NCBI GenBank assembly: GCA_009991425.1
Contig: JAACWH010000021.1
Coordinates: forward strand, 22,665 to 86,664
Direction: 5' to 3'
Length of the DNA: 64,000 bases
Source of the DNA: Leptospira sp.
Lineage (GTDB): Bacteria > Spirochaetota > Leptospiria > Leptospirales > Leptospiraceae
The translations under genes were made by a program, and so were the position numbers. This document shows positions 56,897 through 64,000 of this stretch, piece after piece. The notes under the pieces were generated by a model. It saw nothing but the letters and a program-made list of their open reading frames with translations, was not told the DNA's origin and made no database searches. Numbering within the stretch: the stretch's first letter is position 1; each line of letters begins with the position of its first letter.

Positions 56897-57508
56897 ATGG
56901 CAAGCTTAACAGATAAAACAAGAGCATTTTATTTAGTACTTTTAATCGCATTTCTTATTGCAGTCGGATTTTTCGTTTTTGACTATTTTCGAATTATCGA
57001 TGCAGAAGATTATTTTCCATTTCTAGCAAAATCACCCGACCAAGTTGAACAAGACAATGAGTCACCAACAGAATTAGAAAAATTAGAAATCCAAAGAGCT
57101 CAAGAAAAGATAATAGAAGATAGAGAAGAATTAGCAATCATTAAAGAACAATTGGATAAAACCCAAGAGGAACTTAGCCAAGAAAGAGATAGATTAGAAG
57201 AATTAAAACTAGGTGTTCTCAAGAAAGAAGAAGAGATCCAAGAGAAGAAGAAATTAGAAGAAGCTCGCTCTGAAAAAATCAAGGTCCTTGCGGAAAAAGT
57301 CGCAAATATGCCTCCTAACTCGGCAAGAGATATGCTTATCAATTGGCCTGATTATGATATAATTGACGTTTTTGAGCAGATGGACAAAGACGCAGAAGAA
57401 GACGGACGTCAAACAATAACTACCTACCTGCTAACTCTCTTTCCAGCAGAACGCCGTTCTGTAATTACGAATAAATGGTTAGAAAGTGAAAATAGATCAG
57501 ATCTTTAG
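56897..57508 (+). CDS. flbB: Flagellar collar protein FlbB
   Basis: One membrane helix (residues 12-30) is followed by a coiled coil (about 60-135). A MotE/FlbB-like C-terminal domain follows (LAEKVANMPPNSARDMLINW ... LTLFPAERRSVITNKWL). In Borrelia, FlbB builds the spirochaete-specific collar around the periplasmic flagellar motor. The order after fliJ matches that operon. At 203 residues the size is right. Confidence 0.88.
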   Translation: MASLTDKTRAFYLVLLIAFLIAVGFFVFDYFRIIDAEDYFPFLAKSPDQVEQDNESPTELEKLEIQRAQEKIIEDREELAIIKEQLDKTQEELSQERDRLEELKLGVLKKEEEIQEKKKLEEARSEKIKVLAEKVANMPPNSARDMLINWPDYDIIDVFEQMDKDAEEDGRQTITTYLLTLFPAERRSVITNKWLESENRSDL

Positions 57509-57625
57509 AATGAAAATAATTCTTTCTGACGACGAAATTTCTGGATAGAATACAACACAAATTAAATTTTTATAAAAATATAACTATACATAACATTTAT
57601 TTATTAAAATTATGAAAATACAATC

Positions 57626-59086
57626 ATGTCCAGTTCGAAAAATGTATCTAAAGATAAATTAATCAAATTTGAATTTACACAAGAAATCATAGATGGATTT
57701 CGAAAGGTTAGTCAAATCCCTGTTGATTTTTTCAATAAGGAAGGACAGGTACTTATAAATAAACAAAATCACGCCAATGCTGATGATTTTGGAAAATTAC
57801 TCAAATTCGAGTTTCAAGGAATTTTTTACTTAAAAGAAGATCAAAAAAAGTTATTAACATTCGGAACACCAAAAGAGACTGTTAAAGTTAATAAAACAGA
57901 TTTATTAAATAAAGATAAAACACTTCAATTTGCGAAACAAACTTCTGCTTTAATTGCAGACCTTAAGAAATCCTCTCTATCTTCTAATCATGCAAATTTT
58001 ATTCATAATTCTATCGATAACATTCTGACCGACTTTGTATCCAATCCAGAATATGAATCTGGCCTAATAAATATTCTTGAAATTCTGGGCGGAGCCGGTG
58101 TCTCCCTAGAATCGGAATTAATGACAAAGCGAACAATAGTTGCAATGGGAATGAAAGTTCGAAATAAAAAAAACTTAAATAAAGGAGAAGACCCTGTCGA
58201 CAAAAGGGATCATTTAAATTTGATGATGGCAAGCTATCTTCTTGATATCGGCTATTCTAGGTTAAAGGTCCAAGATAATCCGAAATTAACATCTGAAGAT
58301 TATGCAACTATCCAACAACATCCAATTATAAGTTATCTTATGTCCTTAACAGCTCCAGAAGTATCCACTGAAATTCGTACTATGATTCTTAACCATCATA
58401 GACCATACAGAGGCACTGGTTTAAATAATAATTTTCCTGATCAAAGATCTATATTTAACAAACTTATGGCGATTAGAGATAAATATACTAAAGAAGCAGG
58501 TAAAGAAAGAATAACATCCGATATCCAAGATCAAATTAGTCTAATCGCAAACGACGTCAGCTCAGTCAATCTTGATGAAAATATTTCCATTCTTTCATTA
58601 GCTAGTGAATTTTCTTCATTAACTTCCGAACAATCTTGGCGTGGTGCAATGACACCTGACAAGGCATTAAAAATAATTTTAAACGATTCGTTTTTTTCTT
58701 ATAGCAGCAAAAGTATTCGTCACTTAGTTGATTATGTTGGTTCAAGTCTAACAAATAATGTATCTATTATAAACCCGTTCGATTTTGTAATCACTGCTTC
58801 AATAGATTCAGAACATTCTGTTCATTTCGATGTGTGCAGAGTGATTAAAGTAACCAGGTTTCAAACAAGACCCTTACTAGAAAGAGTAGGTACGATTCAA
58901 CCCATAATCAAAAAAGAAAAACGGTATAGGATTACTGATTTTAAAAGAGATACTATCAAAGTTGACAAAAGAAAAGCTAGATTTGACCTTGAAAAGACAG
59001 TTGATTCAACACGAATTATCTACCTTGTAGATCCAGATATCAACGCTGCTCTGTATGAGAGTGTCTCGAAAATATCTGAACAATAA
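57626..59086 (+). CDS. Degenerate HD-GYP-like protein
   Basis: In the 486 residues, an HD-GYP-type region lies at about residues 125-290. LMMASYLLDIGYSRL occupies the place of the HD motif but reads LD instead of HD. ILNHHRPYRGTGLNN stands where HHExxDGxGYP is expected, so the GYP and part of the metal site are changed. It probably binds rather than cleaves cyclic di-GMP, or acts as scaffold. The N-terminal 120 residues and the C-terminal part (with DFVITASID and FQTRPLLERVGT) are of unknown fold. It lies 117 bases after flbB, separated by an AT-rich gap that may contain a promoter. Confidence 0.7.
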   Translation: MSSSKNVSKDKLIKFEFTQEIIDGFRKVSQIPVDFFNKEGQVLINKQNHANADDFGKLLKFEFQGIFYLKEDQKKLLTFGTPKETVKVNKTDLLNKDKTLQFAKQTSALIADLKKSSLSSNHANFIHNSIDNILTDFVSNPEYESGLINILEILGGAGVSLESELMTKRTIVAMGMKVRNKKNLNKGEDPVDKRDHLNLMMASYLLDIGYSRLKVQDNPKLTSEDYATIQQHPIISYLMSLTAPEVSTEIRTMILNHHRPYRGTGLNNNFPDQRSIFNKLMAIRDKYTKEAGKERITSDIQDQISLIANDVSSVNLDENISILSLASEFSSLTSEQSWRGAMTPDKALKIILNDSFFSYSSKSIRHLVDYVGSSLTNNVSIINPFDFVITASIDSEHSVHFDVCRVIKVTRFQTRPLLERVGTIQPIIKKEKRYRITDFKRDTIKVDKRKARFDLEKTVDSTRIIYLVDPDINAALYESVSKISEQ

Positions 59087-59105
59087 ACTTCATTATATTT
59101 TTAAT

Positions 59106-60128
59106 TTAATTCTTATTTTCATTTAGATCTAATATCATTCTGCTAGGTACATGAAGATTTACCTTGCTTATTTGAGCAGGAGATATTGTTGTTACTTTTC
59201 CATTTTCCCATGTAACCTTCATAGAATCCATATAAACTGAAAAACTATGAGGTTTGGGATTTTTATCTTTGTAATATGTATTTTTACTAAAATCTCCTGG
59301 AAGTATATCTTCCGTATTAGTAATAGTTACCGTAGTTTCTTTATTTGATTGGTAGATATTATTAGTGGAAACCACTTCATAAGCTATAGATTTAATTGCT
59401 GTAGTTGAATTATTATACACTTGTATGAGAAGATCCCTTCCTGATCCAATCTGAAAGTAGCTAGATGATGAATCAGTTGTAGCAAAGTCATTTAATAAAA
59501 CAGGATAGGCTTTAGAATTTCTAAGTATTGGTTTTAAATCTTTTCTCTTCTTAGCTATCTTCTCAAAAAATGGATTAGCTTCTTTTATGATTCCTTCTTG
59601 AGCTTCTTCTAAAGCAATAAGATCACCCGCTTCAGGAGATTTATCTCCAATAAATGCAGAAACTAAAATAAAAGGAAACCATACAAATTCCTTTTGTTTT
59701 ACAAGTTGAGTTACCGACTTATCTTTCTCAAAAATTAAAGTAGTATTGATATCAAATTTTATCTCAATATCATTTTCCTTGTAACAAGGTAAAATAGTAA
59801 GAGTTAATCCACTAAGCATGCAAAAAAATGAAAATGAGTTATTCTTCCGTTCTCTAAAATCTTTTACTCTTAGTTCCAAGGTTGGTTTTATGGAATCATA
59901 TTGAAGTTTTCCAAAAGTCTTTCCTTCTTCAATAGGTAAATCAATCCAAAACTTTATTGGCTCTTTGATTTCAGTAGGCGGAATTGATTTTGATTGTGCA
60001 TTAGAAATTTTACTTTCTTGAAGTATTTGCTCTTCAACATTAGGTATTCTCTCATAGAATGTTAGACATTGGCTTAGAAAAAGTAAAAATCCACTAAGAA
60101 TGATCGATTTAAAAATTTTATTTTCCAT
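59106..60128 (-). CDS. Putative lipoprotein (340 aa)
   Basis: The signal ends LLFLSQC-LTFYE, giving a lipidated Cys at residue 21. The mature protein has no recognised domain. Residues 90-120 hold a hydrophobic piece with two cysteines (SFFCMLSGLTLTILPCYKEN), and residues 140-170 a second hydrophobic piece. It could be an assembly-type lipoprotein. It is convergent with the HD-GYP-like gene. Confidence 0.65.
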   Translation of the reverse strand: MENKIFKSIILSGFLLFLSQCLTFYERIPNVEEQILQESKISNAQSKSIPPTEIKEPIKFWIDLPIEEGKTFGKLQYDSIKPTLELRVKDFRERKNNSFSFFCMLSGLTLTILPCYKENDIEIKFDINTTLIFEKDKSVTQLVKQKEFVWFPFILVSAFIGDKSPEAGDLIALEEAQEGIIKEANPFFEKIAKKRKDLKPILRNSKAYPVLLNDFATTDSSSSYFQIGSGRDLLIQVYNNSTTAIKSIAYEVVSTNNIYQSNKETTVTITNTEDILPGDFSKNTYYKDKNPKPHSFSVYMDSMKVTWENGKVTTISPAQISKVNLHVPSRMILDLNENKN

Positions 60129-60280
60129 AGCTTTACCTCAAATTCTAAAGATAGAAATTAACACTCAGTTATAATTCAAGAATGGTCAATTAAAAATTAG
60201 TAAATGTATATTATTAAAAATAATAAATTAACTTAATTCAAGGCAATGATATATTTTTAATTCTCTATTATGGAAAAATA

Positions 60281-60853
60281 TCAATTAAAAATAATTCTTT
60301 CTAAATCCTCAAAGGATTGCTCTAATTTATCATTGATAATTTGATAATCAAATTTTTCTTTTTCTAAGAGTTCTTTTCTTCCATTCTCTATTCGTTTTTG
60401 AATGCTTTCCATATCATCAGAACCCCGACCTATCAATCTTTGTATCCATACATCTTCTGAAGGAGGTAGAATAAATATAGATTTTGAATTAGGAAGTTTT
60501 TCTTTTACAATTCGTGCACCTTGGACATCTATATCTAAAATAATATTTTCATTGTTGTTGATTGCAGACTCTATGTATTTTCTCGGAGTACCATAAAAGT
60601 TATCATGAACTTTAGCCCATTCTAAAAATTCATCTTGATCTATTCCCTTTTCAAATTCTTCAACTGTAATAAAATCATAAGTAACACCTAAGATATCACC
60701 TTTTCTTGGTTTTCTAGTGGTGCATGATACAGAAAATTTCAGAAAAGGATATTTCTTGAGCAGCATTGCTATCAAGGTGGATTTACCCCCACCTGCTACG
60801 GAAGAAATGATAAATAATTTCGCAGTATTATTGCTGGTATCGACTCCGCTCAA
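60281..60853 (-). CDS. gmk: Guanylate kinase
   Basis: The enzyme phosphorylates GMP to GDP. The P-loop reads [10 protein letters not shown] at residues 17-26, where most Gmk proteins have SGPSGAGKST. The GMP site [19 protein letters not shown] is well kept, and [13 protein letters not shown] and IFILPPSE follow the family. The length of 190 is normal. It lies 16 bases downstream of remA, the same order as in Bacillus. Confidence 0.92.
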   Translation of the reverse strand: MSGVDTSNNTAKLFIISSVAGGGKSTLIAMLLKKYPFLKFSVSCTTRKPRKGDILGVTYDFITVEEFEKGIDQDEFLEWAKVHDNFYGTPRKYIESAINNNENIILDIDVQGARIVKEKLPNSKSIFILPPSEDVWIQRLIGRGSDDMESIQKRIENGRKELLEKEKFDYQIINDKLEQSFEDLERIIFN

Positions 60854-60869
60854 TTCAAAAACCTCTAAA

Positions 60870-61175
60870 TCAATCTAATTCTGTTGATTTAAAATCTTCG
60901 ATCTCTTCTTCTTTAGCAATCAAATTATCTTTTTTCTCAAGTCTTTTTACTAAACTTTCAGGACGAATAGCTGATAAAAATATATGTCCAGAAGTAGTTA
61001 GGATAATAGAACGTGTCTTACGGCCCATTGTTGCATCAGCTAACATATTTGTCCCTTTAGCTTCCGACTTCAGTCTCCTCGCTCCAGCTGAATCAGAAGA
61101 CATGATTCCAACTATTTTGGGCAAAAGAATTATATTGGAAAATCCAATGTTTAGAGCGAAATAATCTTCCATCAA
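60870..61175 (-). CDS. remA: RemA-like (DUF370) regulator
   Basis: [20 protein letters not shown], then [13 protein letters not shown] and [20 protein letters not shown], then [12 protein letters not shown], are the DUF370/RemA blocks. In Bacillus subtilis RemA is a DNA-binding regulator of biofilm matrix genes, forming rings. The regulon here is unknown. About 15 acidic C-terminal residues are extra. It is upstream of gmk, and the remA-gmk order is conserved in many bacteria. Confidence 0.88.
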   Translation of the reverse strand: MMEDYFALNIGFSNIILLPKIVGIMSSDSAGARRLKSEAKGTNMLADATMGRKTRSIILTTSGHIFLSAIRPESLVKRLEKKDNLIAKEEEIEDFKSTELD

Positions 61176-61228
61176 TCTCTCTTTAATTTACAAACATCTC
61201 TATTAATCATTAACTGGAGATTCATTGC

Positions 61229-62176
61229 TTATTTGCGTCTGCTCTTGTCCATTTTGACAGTTTCGATAAGTAAGACCTCTCTATAACCGAGATTCATAAC
61301 ATCAGCAACTTCCTCGTGAGAATAACCTTTAGTCAAAAGGAATACAACCTTATCAATCTTAGTTGCACTTGGGGGTAATTCTTTTAATACGGATTCTGGA
61401 GATATAGTAATGGAATCCTTAGGTTTAGGATTTCTAATTTCTTCTACCTGAGTTAGTGTAGAAAGAAAACTTCCTTCTTCTTTTTCCTTTTCATCATCAA
61501 GATTTCTTATCCTTGTGCTTTCTTGGTCAGCAAAAGGATCTCCATCCACTAAGTACGCTATAGAATTAGAATTTGATTCTTGTTTTATTAATGGGGCTGG
61601 TCGATTTTGAAATATATTTTGTGTTTCATCAAATGTCGAACCTATAACAATATTTTTAACCCTTTTACCAATACTAGCTATAAGGGACGATGATTCTTCC
61701 AATGGAACATCAGGTTTACTGATTACTACTGGTTCATTTTGAGTGTAAGCATTTGCAATACCTAAGGCAATTTTATTCGGAGCGGGTTCCATGTAAGGAT
61801 AAGGAATGGGAATTTGTTTAATTTCTTCCTTTTTCGTCTCAAAACCATTGTTAGTATTATTTAATACCTGCTTAGAGTTATTGATTAGATTCTGAAGTTG
61901 AAGGCTAATTCCTGAACCTACATCTGAATCTTCTTTAAGATTGCTCTGCAATCTCTCTGCGCGTTGAATCAGATCTCGTAGACCGCGTAGTTTAGAATCT
62001 AATAACTCAATGGATTGGTCAGATTGATGAATAAAATCAGCATAGAAAGATCGTATTTTTTTCTCTAGTTGAACACCTTGGCTCTCTTTCAGAGTCTTGG
62101 TCATCTTAGCAGAAAAAAATACATACATTCCTAAAGCGAATGCTATGTTTATAGAGATTAACGCAAGGATTTCCAT
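61229..62176 (-). CDS. Membrane-anchored coiled-coil protein with SwrB/DUF6115-like C-terminus
   Basis: An N-terminal membrane helix (residues 4-22) is followed by a coiled coil to about residue 110, and then a long low-complexity polar region. The last 40 residues (KVVFLLTKGYSHEEVADVMN, then REVLLIETVK) form a small helix-turn-helix-like motif. This motif resembles the end of SwrB/DUF6115 proteins, which are linked to flagellar assembly in Bacillus. Its place between fapA and remA supports a flagellar or envelope link, by inference. Confidence 0.65.
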   Translation of the reverse strand: MEILALISINIAFALGMYVFFSAKMTKTLKESQGVQLEKKIRSFYADFIHQSDQSIELLDSKLRGLRDLIQRAERLQSNLKEDSDVGSGISLQLQNLINNSKQVLNNTNNGFETKKEEIKQIPIPYPYMEPAPNKIALGIANAYTQNEPVVISKPDVPLEESSSLIASIGKRVKNIVIGSTFDETQNIFQNRPAPLIKQESNSNSIAYLVDGDPFADQESTRIRNLDDEKEKEEGSFLSTLTQVEEIRNPKPKDSITISPESVLKELPPSATKIDKVVFLLTKGYSHEEVADVMNLGYREVLLIETVKMDKSRRK

Positions 62177-62252
62177 ACTTGCCTCCGGATTCAGATGTCT
62201 ACCAACAACAATCCTTCTTTCGGAGATTCAGCATTAGCTGAATAGGGTTCTT

Positions 62253-64000
62253 TTAGGATACTCTACCACGGCTGCGTTTTTTTCTCCAGTCCTTTTTTCC
62301 ACCATCTGGATCTTCATAAGGAAGCTGGCGAATTTGCCCATTTTCTTCTAGGAAAGTTTTGAATTTTACTTCGTTCTTCACTTTGTATTCTGCATTTTTA
62401 ATTTTGATAGTCACACCACCAAATAGAGTCTTCTCGACAGAGACTCTACCATGTGCAGATTGTTCTTCCATGTAAGCAGTTAAAGTGTTTATTTCTTGGT
62501 TGTATTCTTCAATTCGTTTTTCTAACTTTTTATCACCAGCACTTAATTTCTGTAGATGCTGTTCATTTTCTTGTGTAAAAGAAGCAGGGTCTGTTTCTTT
62601 TCTAGCTTTTAGAGTCTTAAGAGTTTTGGTAAGTTGGTCTTTCTTTGCTTGGTTTTCAGCTTTCTTATCTTCGTATTCTTTGATCTGCTTTTGTATCTTG
62701 GGATTGTTTCCAACAATAAGATCTGTCTGTGGATTCGCAGGTGAGCCTATAACTTTTGCAGCAATTAATTTGGTAGCTTGGATGGTTCCACCCACAATCT
62801 GAGCACGCTTGCCCCTGCATAGAACTCTACCTCCTGCCATAAGATTGGAATGCATGATGCCTTCTTGGACTAAGATATCTTTGTCGGTGATGCAGGTTGC
62901 GTTTTGTATAAACTTTGCAACAATATTCCCACCTGTAGATTCTATACGTGCTTCTTCACGACCTGTTATCCCCTGTCTTACAATAATATCTCCGTCTGCC
63001 TCAACTACCGACTTCTGAACTGTTCCAAAAATTTCAATATTTCCTGCCGCTTTCACATGGAAATTATCTTCCACATTTCCAGTAATTACGATGGAACCTA
63101 GGAAGGTAACATTTCCAGTTTTAATTCCAACATCTCCGTTAATACGATAGACGGTCTCAACAGAGAGTCTTCCCAGAACATAAAGAACCTGTCCGTTGAC
63201 TTCCGCTGTTAACCTGGTTCTATCTTCCGAAAGTATAGTACCCTTGCCTTGCTTCAATTCAACGTCTCGACCATCATTGGCAGGTAGCATCATACCATAA
63301 AGATTACGTCCAAACTTACCTGGTTGAGCAGGAATTTTCTCAGCTAACAATTGTCCAACGACAACGTTCTCAATTAGATCTAGATCTTTGTAGTCAACTC
63401 GACCTGATGCATCTTCACGGAAATTAACAGATTTTTCTGTACGAACATGAAAACGAATTTCAGCTGCCTTACCATTGACGGGAATATCACCCTCAGCTGC
63501 CGCAAAAGGAACATTATACTTTTCTTCATCGAGATATTTCTTAATTAAATCTTCTTTAATACCATAAACAACACCAATAGATTTCAAGGCATTGGCTACG
63601 TCTTGGACTTCTAAGTCTCTACCACCTGGCTTTGCTGGAATTAATGTGACATTAGCTCTCATCTGATCAGAACTAATGTCCGTTAGCATGCTTGCTTCCA
63701 TATTAGGTCTAGGCTTCTGATTTGATATGAGTTCGGAACTACCGGTCGCTTTCTCAACTATTGATTTTATTCTAGATTGCTCTACTTGGGAGATGCCTCT
63801 GTAAGATAATTTTTTGGCAACATCGTCCAGCTTTACTTTCTTACCATTTCCAACAGGAGGAACAACAATTAAGAATACACCCTGTCTGTATATTTTGACA
63901 GTAGTGTAACCATCTTTGTCTTTTGGTTCAATAATATCTCGGAGCTCTTTACTTGTTAGTTTCCCTGATCCACCCGTTAAGGCTTCATCAAGGGATTCTA
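62253..64000 (-). CDS. fapA: FapA / DUF342 flagellar assembly protein A (N-terminus beyond window)
   Basis: The frame is open from base 64000 to the stop at 62253 (582 codons), so the Met at 63701 is internal. The central part ([20 protein letters not shown], then many G-x-I/V repeats such as [20 protein letters not shown]) is the DUF342 beta-helix. A coiled coil follows at 62500-62700, then a Lys/Arg-rich tail. Such proteins are found beside flagellar or chemotaxis genes in spirochaetes and Firmicutes. The function is not fully known. The portion between 63702 and 64000 reads like a FapA N-terminal domain. Confidence 0.88.
   Translation of the reverse strand, partial: ESLDEALTGGSGKLTSKELRDIIEPKDKDGYTTVKIYRQGVFLIVVPPVGNGKKVKLDDVAKKLSYRGISQVEQSRIKSIVEKATGSSELISNQKPRPNMEASMLTDISSDQMRANVTLIPAKPGGRDLEVQDVANALKSIGVVYGIKEDLIKKYLDEEKYNVPFAAAEGDIPVNGKAAEIRFHVRTEKSVNFREDASGRVDYKDLDLIENVVVGQLLAEKIPAQPGKFGRNLYGMMLPANDGRDVELKQGKGTILSEDRTRLTAEVNGQVLYVLGRLSVETVYRINGDVGIKTGNVTFLGSIVITGNVEDNFHVKAAGNIEIFGTVQKSVVEADGDIIVRQGITGREEARIESTGGNIVAKFIQNATCITDKDILVQEGIMHSNLMAGGRVLCRGKRAQIVGGTIQATKLIAAKVIGSPANPQTDLIVGNNPKIQKQIKEYEDKKAENQAKKDQLTKTLKTLKARKETDPASFTQENEQHLQKLSAGDKKLEKRIEEYNQEINTLTAYMEEQSAHGRVSVEKTLFGGVTIKIKNAEYKVKNEVKFKTFLEENGQIRQLPYEDPDGGKKDWRKKRSRGRVS

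Overview
The window is about 64 kb of AT-rich bacterial chromosome (by eye roughly 36-38% GC), and most of it is housekeeping sequence. The best fit is a Leptospira-type spirochaete. FliI, FliJ and the spirochaetal collar protein FlbB sit together. There is a very long coiled-coil protein of the kind seen in Leptospira. The cell makes Kdo-containing LPS (waaA), unlike Borrelia and Treponema, and carries a membrane methyltransferase of the LmtA (lipid A phosphate methyltransferase) type. A histone-fold protein of the kind known from Leptospira and Bdellovibrio is encoded. A tRNA-Ile/tRNA-Ala pair stands alone without rRNA genes, as expected where rRNA genes are dispersed. TTG starts are frequent. 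The species cannot be fixed from the sequence alone.

Layout. 1-6.4 kb: end of an ALDH3-type aldehyde dehydrogenase, gatB, a decayed DUF1566 gene and dnaE. 6.4-15.1 kb: a HEAT-repeat protein and a PhaR-type regulator, then a minus-strand run of ktrB, a membrane protein, a DPPR-synthase-like UbiA enzyme, a thioredoxin-like protein, an HExxH enzyme of the peptide-hydroxylase type and an unknown protein. 15.2-22 kb: fusA, a degenerate LytM factor, an amidohydrolase, two cyclic-nucleotide-binding proteins, tRNA-Arg and prmC. 22-28.5 kb: an MFS transporter, a phasin-like protein, a bifunctional-nuclease-family protein, hemW, an SRAP protein, three tRNAs and an M23 peptidase. 28.5-33 kb: an operon of a sigma-70 factor, an unknown protein, a CHAT protease and a Cys-rich protein, ending against a second phasin-like gene. 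33-42 kb: mtnA, a DUF1853 nuclease-fold protein, an LmtA-like methyltransferase, a PlsC-like acyltransferase and a Gld-type ABC system. 42-50 kb: coiled-coil protein, histone, map, a Sco-like protein, waaA and nadE. 50-54.8 kb: an accessory strip of lipoproteins, a broken toxin-antitoxin locus, imperfect repeats and a secreted hydrolase. 54.9-64 kb: fliI-fliJ-flbB with a degenerate HD-GYP protein, then a minus-strand run fapA, an SwrB-like membrane protein, remA and gmk.

How the parts connect. A PhaR homologue, two phasin-like proteins and a palindrome matching the PhaR half-site pattern in front of one of them suggest a polyhydroxyalkanoate granule regulon, although no synthase lies in the window. 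The most interesting candidates are three. The first is the sigma factor / unknown protein / CHAT protease operon, which looks like a proteolytically gated transcription switch. The second is the HExxH enzyme in an operon with a membrane thioredoxin and a UbiA-type transferase. The third is the bacterial histone, translated from its own strong ribosome binding site. No CRISPR array, insertion sequence, prophage or rRNA gene was seen.
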